A DNA stretch of 56,551 bases from Thermus caliditerrae (GTDB lineage: Bacteria; Deinococcota; Deinococci; Deinococcales; Thermaceae), in contig NZ_JAKEDT010000015.1 of NCBI RefSeq assembly GCF_021462525.1, positions 1 to 56,551 of the forward strand, in the 5' to 3' direction. The notes below the pieces were generated by a model. That model saw only the letters and a program-made list of their open reading frames with translations, made no database searches and was not told the origin of the DNA. Below, piece by piece: positions 9,560-17,991 of this stretch. Position numbers and translations under genes: made by a program. Each line of letters starts with the position of its first letter. The stretch's first letter is position 1.

Positions 9560-10564
9560 TCAGGAGGGGTTCCGCAGGCGCTGGAGGAAGAAGAGGCCAA
9601 GGCCCAGGAAACCCAGCACCTCCCCGATCCCCACCCCCCGCCCCAGGGCGGGGAGCACGTACCAGGCCAGGTGCAGAAGGCGGAAAAGGGGAATCCAGAG
9701 GGCCACAGGCAGGAGGTAGCGGGCCTGCCGCTTGGGCAGGTTGGTGAGGAGGTAGAGGAAGGGGAGGAGGAACCCACCTACGGCCCATAGGGCGGCCACC
9801 CCTCCCCAAGGACCCTCCAGCCGCTTCAGGTAGAACTCCACCTCGTGGGGCAGGTCCCCGCCCCAGACGATGATGAGGGTGGTGGCCTCCACGTAGATCC
9901 AAATAATGGACAGGGCCAGAAGCAGGTTGGTATGGTTCTGGGCCTGGCCCATGAGGGCCGCCGTCCCCTGGCGGGCGGCCAAGGCCACGGCCACGGCCAG
10001 GGCCAGGAGGGCGGCGGAGAGGAGGAGGATGGCTCCAAAGGAAGCGGAGTAGAAGTGGGCCTCGAGGGCCATGAAAAGGTCATAGGTGAGGAAGGTGGCG
10101 GCGGCGAAGGTGAGGGGCAGCCCCCAGGCCCCCACCTCCGCCCGGTGCTCCCCCGGCTTCAGCTTCAGGAGTACCCAGGAGAAGAGGGTGAAGAAGAGGA
10201 CGTAGCGCAGGAGCATGAAGGGGGCGTTCAAGTACCCCGCGCGGTGGGCCAGGATGGGGTCCAGGCTGGCCCCCAGCCGGGCCCAGGGGAAAAGCTCCGG
10301 CAGGAAGAGGAAGAAGGGCAGGCCCAGAAGCCCCACGAGGGGAAGGAGGCGGGCCAAGGGGTACAGGTAAGGCTCCAGGGGCACGCCCCAGCGGCTCCTT
10401 AAGGCGTTGTGCAGGAGAAGTACCAAAAGTGCCCCCAAGGTAAGGAGAAGGAAGAAGGCAAAGGGAAAGTAGGCAGCCGGAGCCCCAAAGAGAAAGGCTA
10501 AAGCGTAAAGAATCAGGCCCAGGAACAGGAAACCGGAACGGCTCGCCTCAATAGACCTCTGCAT
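9560..10564 (-). CDS. actF: Alternative complex III subunit ActF
   Basis: A 334-residue integral membrane protein with about ten hydrophobic segments and no cofactor motif. In alternative complex III, ActF is a quinol-side membrane subunit structurally related to ActC. Position as last gene of a complete act operon gives the assignment; the sequence alone would read as an uncharacterised membrane protein. Several ActF-like landmarks such as conserved polar residues in membrane helices (AQNHTNLLLA, TYDLFMALEAHFYS) are present. ATG 10564 follows the ideal ribosome site GGAGGTGA and overlaps the actE end by 17 nt. Confidence 0.88.
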   Translation of the reverse strand: MQRSIEASRSGFLFLGLILYALAFLFGAPAAYFPFAFFLLLTLGALLVLLLHNALRSRWGVPLEPYLYPLARLLPLVGLLGLPFFLFLPELFPWARLGASLDPILAHRAGYLNAPFMLLRYVLFFTLFSWVLLKLKPGEHRAEVGAWGLPLTFAAATFLTYDLFMALEAHFYSASFGAILLLSAALLALAVAVALAARQGTAALMGQAQNHTNLLLALSIIWIYVEATTLIIVWGGDLPHEVEFYLKRLEGPWGGVAALWAVGGFLLPFLYLLTNLPKRQARYLLPVALWIPLFRLLHLAWYVLPALGRGVGIGEVLGFLGLGLFFLQRLRNPS

Positions 10565-11063
10565 TGATCACCTCCAGAGGGCAGGCCTCCTCCTGCAGGC
10601 ACCGCTTGATGTAGCGGGCGATGAGCCAGCGCTCCCTCTCGGGGATGCGGCTCTTGTAGGAAAGCATGCGGCCAAAGCCGTTGGTGGCGGCGAAGTAGAA
10701 GTAGCCCTCGGGCATGGCCTTCACCCCGGGGTCCAGGAAGGAGCGGGGCTTGGGCACCCCCAAGGGAACCACCCGTCCATCCCCTTCCCCATTTAGCCCG
10801 TGGCAGATGGCGCAGAAGGAGCGGTAGAGAACCCTGCCCCGCAAAAGCTCCCCCTCCGTGAAGGTGAAGGGGTTGTCGGCGAACCCCCCCTCGGGCTTGA
10901 GCCCGGTGCGCACCTCCAGGTTCAGGTTCTCCCCGAAGCGCACCCGTTCCGGGGCCACCTGGACCTGCAAAGGGGCTTCCCGGAAGGGCTTCACCTTGGG
11001 CTGGTCCCACATCCAGCCGCAGGCGGAAAGGAGAGGAAGAAGGAGAAGGAGCCACCTAATCAC
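10548..11063 (-). CDS. actE: Alternative complex III monoheme cytochrome c ActE
   Basis: A 171-residue lipoprotein cytochrome c. The signal peptide ends in the lipobox LLSAC (residues 11-15), and the single heme site CAICH is at about 84-88, with a likely distal methionine in the segment after residue 115. It receives electrons from ActA within alternative complex III on the outer face of the membrane. The start is GTG 11063, overlapping actD by 8 nt. Confidence 0.92.
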   Translation of the reverse strand: MIRWLLLLLPLLSACGWMWDQPKVKPFREAPLQVQVAPERVRFGENLNLEVRTGLKPEGGFADNPFTFTEGELLRGRVLYRSFCAICHGLNGEGDGRVVPLGVPKPRSFLDPGVKAMPEGYFYFAATNGFGRMLSYKSRIPERERWLIARYIKRCLQEEACPLEVINAEVY

Positions 11064-11574
11064 GCCGCACCTCCTCCACCTCCGCCCCCAGTTCCCGCAG
11101 AAGGGCCTTGGTGCTCTCCAGGTCGAACCGGGGGTCTGTGGCGTAGACGAAGACCCCGTACTCGTCCAAAAGGACCCGCACGTACTCCTTGGCCCGCACC
11201 GCGGGGTGGGCGGCCAGGGGGAGGCCGTTTATGTACAGGAGGAAGAGGAAGATCCCCACGGTGATGGTGAGGATGGTGAGCTCAAAGGTCACGGGGATGA
11301 AGGCGGGCCAGCCCAAAAGGGGCTTGCCCCCGGCGTTGTGGGGGTAGTCCAGGGTGGTGTAGATCTGCAGGAAAAGCCCCAGGCCCACCCCCAGAACCCC
11401 CAAGCCAAAGGCGATCCAGGGAATGCGCCCATCCCCGCCCAGCACCTCCTCAATCCCTTCCACAGGGTTGGGGGTGAGGGCCTCGAGGTGGCGGTATCCC
11501 CTTCCCTTGAGCACCCTCAAGGCCTCTAAAAGCCTTTCCGCCGAGTCAAAGTAGGCCATGAGTCCATACAGCAT
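11056..11574 (-). CDS. actD: Alternative complex III subunit ActD (DUF3341)
   Basis: A 172-residue DUF3341 protein: a soluble N-terminal ferredoxin-like half (residues 1-45), two membrane helices (about 52-72 and 94-118), then a soluble C-terminal tail. The order of short N-terminal domain, HNAGGKPLLGWPAFIPVTFE between the helices, and C-terminal domain is characteristic. ActD binds the ActC/ActF membrane part. ATG 11574 starts 9 nt after the actC stop. Confidence 0.92.
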   Translation of the reverse strand: MLYGLMAYFDSAERLLEALRVLKGRGYRHLEALTPNPVEGIEEVLGGDGRIPWIAFGLGVLGVGLGLFLQIYTTLDYPHNAGGKPLLGWPAFIPVTFELTILTITVGIFLFLLYINGLPLAAHPAVRAKEYVRVLLDEYGVFVYATDPRFDLESTKALLRELGAEVEEVRRD

Positions 11575-11583
11575 GGGCCCCTC

Positions 11584-12936
11584 CTAGTGCTTGCGCAGGC
11601 GGTGGAACAGGTGCACCATCTCCGCCACGGCGATGGGGGGAAAGAGGCGAATAAAGAGGGAAAGGCCGAAGAGGAAGAAGCCGATGGTGCCCAAGAAGAG
11701 GGTCCAGTCCACCCAGGTGGGGTAGTAAAGCTGGAAGTTCCCGGGGAGGAAGTCGTGGGACAGACTGATGATCACGATGACAAAGCGCTCCAGCCACATG
11801 CCCACGTTGGCCAGGATGGAGAAGATAAAAAGCCAGGTGAGGTTCTTGCGGAAGCGGGGAAACCAAAGGGTCTGGAGGAGGACCACGTTGATGAGCATCA
11901 TGGCCCAGTAGTAGGGGGCGTAGGGCCCGGTCATGCGCCAAAGCTGCTGGGCCCACTCCGCAGGTTCCCCCGCGTACCAGGCGATGAAGATCTCCAGGAG
12001 GTAGATGTAGGCCACCCCAAGCCCCGAGGCCAGGGTCACCTTGGCCATCCAGTCCAGGTGGCGCTCGGTGATGACCCCCTCCAGCCGGTACCACTTCCTG
12101 AGGGGAATGATCAGGGTAAGGGCCATGGCGAAGCCCGAGTAGATGGCCCCCGCGGCGAAGAAGGGGGGGAAGACGGTGAGGTGCCATCCCGGCACCAGGC
12201 CATAGGCGAAGTCCATGCTCACCACCGAGTGCACGGAGATCACCACCGGGGTAGCCAGGCCTGCCAGGAGCACGTACACCGCCCGGTAGCGCTGCCAGTG
12301 GACGGCGTTGCCCGTCCAGCCCAAGGAGAGCCAGCCGTAAAGCTTCCGGCGCCACCCCCTGCTCCGCTCCCGCAGGAGGGCCAGGTCGGGGATCAGGCCC
12401 AGGTAGAGGAAGAGGGTGGAGATGGTGAGGTAGGTCATGATGGCCAGCACGTCCCAGGAGAGGGGGCTCTTGTACTGGGGCCAGAGGGCCATATGGGTGG
12501 GGTAGGGCATGACCCAGTAGAAGAGCTGGGGTCGGCCCATGTGGATGAGGGGGTAGGTGGCCGCGGCCAGCACGGCGAAGAGGGTCATGGCCTCGGTGAC
12601 CCGGTTCAAGGAGTCCCGCCAGTTCTGGCGCATGAGGACCAGAATGGCGCTGATCAGGGTCCCCGCGTGGCCGATGCCGATCCACCAGACGAAGTGCACG
12701 ATGTCAAACCCCCAGGCCACGGGCTGGTTGATGCCCCAGGTACCGAGGCCCCTCACGAAGGTGACGAAGAGGCCGTAGAGCCAGGCCAGGGTCAGGGCCG
12801 CCCCCACCGCCACCACCACCCTCCAGGGCCTGGGGGCGGGCTTCTCCACCGGCTCCAGAAGCTTTTCCACCAAAGCTTTTTCCGTCCACTCCCCCTGGAT
12901 CAGGTCGTGGTCGGGATGGGGTTCCCTACGCGCCAT
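11584..12936 (-). CDS. actC: Alternative complex III NrfD-like subunit ActC
   Basis: A 450-residue polytopic membrane protein of the NrfD/PsrC family with about ten helices. It holds the quinol-binding site of alternative complex III. The family segment GHAGTLISAILVLMRQNWR (about residues 91-109) and IHMGRPQLFYWVMPYP are clear. It overlaps actB by 11 nt and precedes actD by 9 nt, so all six genes are translated from one message. Confidence 0.94.
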   Translation of the reverse strand: MARREPHPDHDLIQGEWTEKALVEKLLEPVEKPAPRPWRVVVAVGAALTLAWLYGLFVTFVRGLGTWGINQPVAWGFDIVHFVWWIGIGHAGTLISAILVLMRQNWRDSLNRVTEAMTLFAVLAAATYPLIHMGRPQLFYWVMPYPTHMALWPQYKSPLSWDVLAIMTYLTISTLFLYLGLIPDLALLRERSRGWRRKLYGWLSLGWTGNAVHWQRYRAVYVLLAGLATPVVISVHSVVSMDFAYGLVPGWHLTVFPPFFAAGAIYSGFAMALTLIIPLRKWYRLEGVITERHLDWMAKVTLASGLGVAYIYLLEIFIAWYAGEPAEWAQQLWRMTGPYAPYYWAMMLINVVLLQTLWFPRFRKNLTWLFIFSILANVGMWLERFVIVIISLSHDFLPGNFQLYYPTWVDWTLFLGTIGFFLFGLSLFIRLFPPIAVAEMVHLFHRLRKH

Positions 12937-15562
12937 GCTTCCCCTCCTTCAGCTTGGGGTTGGGGTTCTTCAGGTGGGCCAGGTAGGTGGTGCGGGGCCA
13001 GGTGTTGGCCTCCTCCAAAAGGGCGTAGTGCCGCCCCTCCTTGCGGTGGGCCTGGATGGGGTCCTCGGGGTCCAGGAGGTCGCCGAAGTGGATGGCCTTG
13101 CCGGGGCAGACCTCCTGGCAGGCGGTCACCACCTCGCCGGTGCGGATCTTGCGCCCCTCCTGGGCGGCCTGGGCCCGGGTGGTCTCGATACGCTGCACGC
13201 AGTAGGTGCACTTTTCCATCACCCCGCGGCTCCGCACCGTCACCTCGGGGTTCATGAGGAGGGCCAGGGGGCTTTCCTTAGCCCTTCTGGGGTCCCCCTT
13301 GCCCACGAAGGCCTCCCCGTAGGGGAAGAAGTTGAAGCGCCGCGCCTTGTAGGGGCAGTTGGCGGAGCAGTACTTGGTGCCCACACAGCGGTTGTAGACC
13401 ATGAGGTTCAAGCCCTCGCTGGAGTGCTCTGTGGCCGCCACCGGGCAGACCGCCTCACAAGGGGCCTTCTCGCAGTGCTGGCACATCACCGGCTGGTGCA
13501 CCACCCCCTCCTCGGCGAAGTAGCGGTCGATGCGGATCCAGTGCATCTCCCGCCCCTTAGCCACCTCCTCCTTCCCCACCACGGGGATGTTGTTCTCCAC
13601 CTGGCAGGCCAGGGTGCAAAGCCCGCACCCCAGGCAGCGGCTTAGGTCCACGGTCATGGCCCAGGCATGCTCCCCCTGAGGCCAGGGGGGGTAGAAGGAG
13701 ATCGGCTTCTCCTTCTCCGGCTCGGCCTCGAGGGCCTGGGCCTCCTCCATCACCTTCACCGCCTCCACCTCCCCCAGGTAGCCGTGGTACTGGGTGGAGA
13801 CCAAGGGGTAGTCCCGGCCCGTGGGGGCCACCTCCGCGGGGAAGGCCGCGCCCTCGGGGTGGAAGAAGTGGGAAAGGGGGGCCACCGCGCCGCCTTTGGG
13901 CAGCCCGGGAAGGGGCCACAGGGGAAGCAGGGCCTCCTTCCCCCCCGCCTTAACCCGTAGGAGGGGGCGTTTAGGATCCGCTTTCCGCTCCCTGGCCCGG
14001 ATATCCCCTAAGAGGCCCAGGGCCTCGGTATCCTCCTCCCCCAGGAGCAGGGCCCCGTCCCAAACCAGGCGGCTTAGGGGCCTGGGGAGCTCCTGGAGGT
14101 AGGGGTTTTCCCGGTAGCGCCCGTCAAAGAGGCTGAAGTCGGGGCGGAGGGTGAGCTCCAGGGGGGCCTCCGCCCGCAAGGGGAGCAGGCGGCCTTCTAG
14201 CCCAGGGCGCACCGCCACGAGCATCTCTTCCGCTTCCGCCAAGGGCCTCCCCTCCGCCAGGGCCCGCTTCTCCTCGGGGGAAAGGGCGGGAAGCTCCTCC
14301 CCTAAAAGCCCTGCCAACACCTCCTCCAGGCTCTTCCCGCCCCAAAGGGGCTGGATGAGGGCCTGGGCGGGCCAAAGCCGGCCCTGGGCGTCCCGATGGG
14401 TTCCCGAGGCCTCGAGGGGGTGGGCCAGGGGCAGGCTCCAGGGGGCCTCCTTGGGGTAAAGGGAGAGCAGGGCGGCGAAAGCCTTGCCCTGGAGGGCGGG
14501 CAGGGGACCCTCCGCCGCCCAGACCAGGCGCTCTGCCCCCTCAGCCTCGAGGAAAGCCCTGGGGCTTGCAACCTCGGCCTCAGGAGGCTCCACGTAGCGC
14601 ACCGGCGCCTTCAGGGCCAGGTTCACCGCCTGGGCCAGGGCCTGGGCGGCCGGGGTGAGGTGCACGCCCGGCAGGACCAGCCCGCCCCTCTGGAGGTCCT
14701 CCACCAGCGCGGGGAGGAAGCCCCCGTAGTCCGAGGCCGGAGCCCCCGGCACCACCCCCAGGGCCTGGGCCAGGGCCAGGAGGAAGCCCTCCACCCCACT
14801 CGGCTTCAGGGCCAAGCGGTGGTCGGCCATGCTCCCCAGGAGGGTGGGGGCGCTCTCCACCGCGTAGATGCGGTTCATGGGAGGCACGCGCCTACGGCTC
14901 AAGGCCTCCCACCAGAGGTAGCCCGCCGGGTGCTCGTGCACCTCCACGTCCAAGAGGAGAACCGTCTCCGCTTTTTCCGGAGCGTAGATGGGCCAGGCCT
15001 TTTGCCCGAAGGCCAGCTCCGCCCCTAGGTAGACGCTCTCCAGGGTCCAGGCCTCAAACCGGGCCACCCGCAGGTTGGGGTAGCGCTTCTGGGCCCGCTT
15101 CACGAGGTCTTCCAGCCGGGGCGAAGTGGTGCGGGGAAGGACCAAGAGGGTTTCCCCTTCCCCCAGGGCCTGCCGCCAAACGGCGAAGAAGGCTTCCCAG
15201 TTCGGGGCCTTCCCCTTGCGAGCCGGGTCGTAAAGGGCGTAAAGGCTCGCCAGGGGGTAAGGGCTCATGGCCGCCTCGAGGGGCGCCACGAAAAGGGGAC
15301 GCTCCTGGTAGACCTTCACCCGCACCGCCTCGGCGAAGCCCGCATGGGGAAGGGCGGTAATGAATTCCGCCTGCCCGCCCTCGACCACCCACTCGGGTTG
15401 GCGCACGTAGGGCACTCCCTTGCGGCGCACGTTAGGTGTACACGCAGCCAGGGTCAAAAGTCCCATGGCCAGCACGCCCCGACGGCTGACCGGTCCGAAG
15501 GGAAACTCCTCGCCGAAGAGGTCCTTTTCCAAAGCTTCGGGATTACCGCGTTGCTGCTTCAT
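12926..15562 (-). CDS. actB: Alternative complex III iron-sulfur subunit ActB
   Basis: An 878-residue fusion. The N-terminal part has a twin-arginine signal with SRRGVLAM and a lipobox-like LAAC, then a molybdopterin-oxidoreductase-like domain that in this family carries no molybdopterin. The C-terminal part (about residues 640-860) is a ferredoxin-like domain with clusters CLGCGLCTLAC, CQHCEKAPCEAVCP, CVGTKYCSANCP and CTYCVQ...CQEVCP; the family has three 4Fe-4S and one 3Fe-4S centre. It moves electrons from quinol toward ActA/ActE. I start at ATG 15562, 9 nt past the actA stop, preceded by AGGAG; a longer TTG start is less likely. Confidence 0.93.
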   Translation of the reverse strand: MKQQRGNPEALEKDLFGEEFPFGPVSRRGVLAMGLLTLAACTPNVRRKGVPYVRQPEWVVEGGQAEFITALPHAGFAEAVRVKVYQERPLFVAPLEAAMSPYPLASLYALYDPARKGKAPNWEAFFAVWRQALGEGETLLVLPRTTSPRLEDLVKRAQKRYPNLRVARFEAWTLESVYLGAELAFGQKAWPIYAPEKAETVLLLDVEVHEHPAGYLWWEALSRRRVPPMNRIYAVESAPTLLGSMADHRLALKPSGVEGFLLALAQALGVVPGAPASDYGGFLPALVEDLQRGGLVLPGVHLTPAAQALAQAVNLALKAPVRYVEPPEAEVASPRAFLEAEGAERLVWAAEGPLPALQGKAFAALLSLYPKEAPWSLPLAHPLEASGTHRDAQGRLWPAQALIQPLWGGKSLEEVLAGLLGEELPALSPEEKRALAEGRPLAEAEEMLVAVRPGLEGRLLPLRAEAPLELTLRPDFSLFDGRYRENPYLQELPRPLSRLVWDGALLLGEEDTEALGLLGDIRARERKADPKRPLLRVKAGGKEALLPLWPLPGLPKGGAVAPLSHFFHPEGAAFPAEVAPTGRDYPLVSTQYHGYLGEVEAVKVMEEAQALEAEPEKEKPISFYPPWPQGEHAWAMTVDLSRCLGCGLCTLACQVENNIPVVGKEEVAKGREMHWIRIDRYFAEEGVVHQPVMCQHCEKAPCEAVCPVAATEHSSEGLNLMVYNRCVGTKYCSANCPYKARRFNFFPYGEAFVGKGDPRRAKESPLALLMNPEVTVRSRGVMEKCTYCVQRIETTRAQAAQEGRKIRTGEVVTACQEVCPGKAIHFGDLLDPEDPIQAHRKEGRHYALLEEANTWPRTTYLAHLKNPNPKLKEGKHGA

Positions 15563-15570
15563 GGGTTCTC

Positions 15571-16206
15571 CTAGCGGTGGCAGGTGTTGCAACTGGTGAG
15601 GGCCTCCGCCGAGCGCACCTGGTGAAGGGCTTTGAGCTTCCTGCCCAGCTCCGGGTCAGGGGTATAGGCCATGTTGAAAACCTGCTCCCTGGGTCTTAGC
15701 CGGGCCTCGGGGTTGCGGTGGCAAGAGAGGCAAAACTTCATGGTGAAGGCCTGGGGCTGGTACACCACCGCCATCTGGTCCACCCGGCCGTGGCACTCCG
15801 CGCACCCCACCCCCTTGGCCACGTGGGCCCCGTGGTGGAAGTAGACAAAGTCCGGAAGGTTGATGACCCGGTTCCAGGGGATGGGCTCCCCGGTCTCCCA
15901 GCTCTTCCGCACCAGGGCCAGGTTGGGGCTGTCCGGCTTGACGAAGGTGTGGCAGGTCATGCAGGTTTCCGTGGGGGGAAGCCCGGCGTAGGCCGCATGC
16001 TCCGCCGCCGTATGGCAGTAGCGGCAAGAAAGCCCCAAGCCCCCGGCGTGGAAGGCATGGCTGAAGGGAACGGGCTGGGCCACGGGGAAGGTGCGCTGCT
16101 CAAAGGCCCCCACCGCCACGCCGGAGAACACCACCCCGAGCAGGGCGAAGACCCCAAGGACCCCGCCCCAGAAAAGAGACCTTACCCAACGGTTCCGTCT
16201 CCTCAT
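15571..16206 (-). CDS. actA: Alternative complex III pentaheme cytochrome c ActA
   Basis: A 211-residue protein with one N-terminal membrane anchor (about residues 7-30) and five c-type heme sites: CRYCH, CMTCH, CAECH, CLSCH and a C-terminal CNTCH. This is the pentaheme subunit of alternative complex III, which replaces cytochrome bc1 in many bacteria. Extra histidines (FSHAFH, YFHHGAH) can serve as distal ligands. ATG 16206 has the strong site GGAGGTGG; an upstream TTG at 16230 is less likely. It is the first gene of the operon actABCDEF; I see no consensus promoter before it. Confidence 0.94.
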   Translation of the reverse strand: MRRRNRWVRSLFWGGVLGVFALLGVVFSGVAVGAFEQRTFPVAQPVPFSHAFHAGGLGLSCRYCHTAAEHAAYAGLPPTETCMTCHTFVKPDSPNLALVRKSWETGEPIPWNRVINLPDFVYFHHGAHVAKGVGCAECHGRVDQMAVVYQPQAFTMKFCLSCHRNPEARLRPREQVFNMAYTPDPELGRKLKALHQVRSAEALTSCNTCHR

Positions 16207-16380
16207 GCCACCTCCGGTCTTAAAGGCCAAGGCTACGGTCAGGCCATCCCGCGGTCAATCAAGAGCTTGGGTACCTTCCATAAGAGATCCGGTTCAGTCC
16301 GGCCCCACCCTTTAGAGCTTGCTTTTCAGCGGTAAGCTAGCAGAAAAGGGAAGGGACATTTGTCCTAAACCTCCCCAACC
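16207..16380. other. Intergenic region between actA and tRNA-Leu
   Basis: About 174 bases without an ORF I would defend. It must hold the actA promoter on the minus strand, but I find no convincing TTGACA/TANNNT pair there. The repeated TTT-rich stretch near 16310-16330 is lower in GC than its surroundings. Confidence 0.4.
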
Positions 16381-16408
16381 TTGACAAGAAGGGAGCTTTT
16401 GCTACACT
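16381..16408 (+). promoter_or_regulatory. tRNA-Leu promoter
   Basis: TTGACA (16381-16386) and TACACT (16403-16408) are separated by 16 nt. Transcription would start near 16415, about 20 nt before the tRNA. Confidence 0.8.
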
Positions 16409-16433
16409 AAGGCTTGCGCGTGAGGCGCACCCT

Positions 16434-16520
16434 GCCGGGATGGTGGAACTGGTAGACACGCCATCTTGAGGGGGTGGTGCCCGCAAGGGCGTGCGGGTTC
16501 AAGTCCCGCTCCCGGCACCA
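16434..16520 (+). tRNA. tRNA-Leu (anticodon GAG)
   Basis: The acceptor arms GCCGGGA and TCCCGGC pair, and the CCA end is encoded. The anticodon stem CCATC/GGTGG encloses the loop TTGAGGG, giving anticodon GAG for CUC/CUU codons. A long variable arm (GCCCGCAAGGGC) marks a class II tRNA as expected for leucine. The T arm reads GCGGGTTCAAGTCCCGC. Total length is 87 nt. Confidence 0.96.
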
Positions 16521-16547
16521 AAAGGCCCTGATGGGGCCTTTTTCTTT
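16521..16547 (+). terminator. Terminator of tRNA-Leu
   Basis: AAAGGCCC (16521-16528) pairs with GGGCCTTT (16534-16541) around a 5-nt loop and leads into TTCTTT. The hairpin begins at the base after the CCA end and finishes at the base before the tsaE ATG. Confidence 0.8.
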
Positions 16548-16985
16548 ATGCGGCTCCTCTTGACGCGCACCCTGCGGGATTTAGCGGATACCCAGGCCCT
16601 GGCCCGGGAACTCCTTCCCCTGCTCCCCCACGGAGCGAGGGTGGTCCTGGAAGGCCCCTTGGGAGCAGGCAAGACCACCTTGGCCCGCTTCCTGGCCGAG
16701 GCCTTGGGCTTCCGCGGCCGGGTCACGAGCCCCACCTACACCCTGGTCCACACCTACCCCACCCTGGAAGGCCCCGTGGTCCACGCCGACCTCTACCGCC
16801 TGAAAGACCCAACCGCCTTCCTCCCCGAACTCCTGGCAGCCCAGGAGGAGAGCCGCCTCCTCCTGGTGGAATGGGGGGACCCAAAGGCCCTGGAGGCGGA
16901 CTTCCTCCTGCGCCTCATCCCCGAAGGGGGGGTGCGGCGGGCGGAGCTATGGCAGCTCCACCCCCGCCAGGAGCAAAGCGTCTAA
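16548..16985 (+). CDS. tsaE: tRNA t6A biosynthesis ATPase TsaE
   Basis: TsaE is the ATPase that supports the TsaB/TsaD complex in making threonylcarbamoyl-adenosine at tRNA position 37. The 145-residue protein has the P-loop GPLGAGKTTL (about residues 37-46), TSPTYTLVHTY, HADLYRL and LLVEWGD, all family landmarks. ATG 16548 has no ribosome site because the tRNA terminator directly precedes it; translation may rely on read-through or a leaderless transcript, and TTG 16560 is an alternative start. Its last 39 nt overlap the convergent thioredoxin-like gene. Confidence 0.93.
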   Translation: MRLLLTRTLRDLADTQALARELLPLLPHGARVVLEGPLGAGKTTLARFLAEALGFRGRVTSPTYTLVHTYPTLEGPVVHADLYRLKDPTAFLPELLAAQEESRLLLVEWGDPKALEADFLLRLIPEGGVRRAELWQLHPRQEQSV

Positions 16986-17432
16986 GAGGGCCTCCCGGCC
17001 CGCCCGGCCCGCGAAGAGGGCCACCACCTTGCCTTCGGCATCCACCACGAAGGTCCAAGGCTGGCCCACCACCTTGAAGCGGTTGGCGACCTCGGGGGGT
17101 TTGTCCTTCTCCGAGGCCAGCAAGGGAATGAACCGGGGAAAGGCCTTCATGTACTCCAGTACCACCTCCTTGGTGTCCTTGGGCTCCCGGCTGATCACGT
17201 AGAAGGGCACCCCCGTTTCCGCGGCCACCCGATGAAGCCCCGGGAACTCTGCCTTGCACACCGGGCACCAGCTGGCCCAGAAGACGATGACCGCGGGCTT
17301 CTTCATGCTGGCCGGGCTGATGAGGTTGCCCCTGGGGTCCAAGAGGGCGAACTCGGGAAGGCGCTGACCCGGCTGGGCGGCCCAGGCCAAAGCCCAAAGG
17401 GCCAGCGCGCAAAGCGCCATACGCTTGAGCAT
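16947..17432 (-). CDS. TlpA/ResA-like periplasmic thioredoxin
   Basis: A 161-residue redoxin with an N-terminal signal peptide (residues 1-18, ALALWALAWAA) and active site WCPVC at about 55-59. The segment VVGQPWTFVVD holds the cis-proline region. Proteins of this kind reduce apocytochrome c or other exported thiols, which fits a genome with a multi-heme ACIII, but no cytochrome c maturation gene is adjacent. It could equally be a general exported thiol reductase. Confidence 0.85.
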   Translation of the reverse strand: MLKRMALCALALWALAWAAQPGQRLPEFALLDPRGNLISPASMKKPAVIVFWASWCPVCKAEFPGLHRVAAETGVPFYVISREPKDTKEVVLEYMKAFPRFIPLLASEKDKPPEVANRFKVVGQPWTFVVDAEGKVVALFAGRAGREALLDALLLAGVELP

Positions 17433-17475
17433 ACCCTTATTTTCGCCTCGGGCAGGCGGGGGTATGTAAACCCCC

Positions 17476-17976
17476 TCACCTTGGCCGCCGGAGACGCCTC
17501 AGGTCGTGGTCCGGCCAGATGCCGTCGGCCACCAGGTGAAGCCACTGAGAAAGGTAGTACCCCAACAACCCCCACCCCAAGGCCTCCCGCGGCCAGGCAG
17601 GAGGCGCCAGCCTCAGGTCTGCCCCTAGATAGCGGACCAGCCCCTGGAGCAGAAAGAACCCCACGAGGACCAGGCCCGCCAAATAGCCCAGCCGGGTCAG
17701 AGGCCCCACCACCCACGTGTGGGAAAGGCCCCGGTGGCGGAAGAGCCAGCCGTAAGGCCGCCACAAAACCCCCAGCACCCCCCAGCGCCGCTGGGCCCGC
17801 ACCCCCTTCTCCGAGAGGTCCAGGTCCGGGGAGAGCAAAAAGGTGCCCGCCAGGTAAGCCAAGGCGAAGGCCAGGGCCCGGGGCTCCTCCGGGGCACCCC
17901 CATGGGCCAGGTACAGCACGGCACCTCCGCCCAACGCCGTCAGGTTGATGGCCTCGTGCACGCGCCCCGAGGGCAT
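17476..17976 (-). CDS. DUF2227 putative metal-binding membrane protein
   Basis: A 166-residue protein starting MPSGRVHEAINL, the signature of DUF2227. It has about three hydrophobic helices and conserved histidine/aspartate motifs (SPDLDLSEKG, FRHRGLSHTW, and HLVADGIWPDHD) reminiscent of the YdjM/metal-dependent hydrolase superfamily. A membrane-bound metal-dependent activity is inferred only from these residues; no substrate is known. It is 44 nt from the thioredoxin-like gene and may share its transcript. Confidence 0.75.
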   Translation of the reverse strand: MPSGRVHEAINLTALGGGAVLYLAHGGAPEEPRALAFALAYLAGTFLLSPDLDLSEKGVRAQRRWGVLGVLWRPYGWLFRHRGLSHTWVVGPLTRLGYLAGLVLVGFFLLQGLVRYLGADLRLAPPAWPREALGWGLLGYYLSQWLHLVADGIWPDHDLRRLRRPR

Positions 17977-17991
17977 GGGGCCATGGTACCG

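Noticed and set aside
11587-13257. A 556-codon plus-strand frame opposite actC and actB
   Set aside because: Composition is His/Gly/Pro/Val-rich with no domain, and it is the antisense of conserved ACIII genes.
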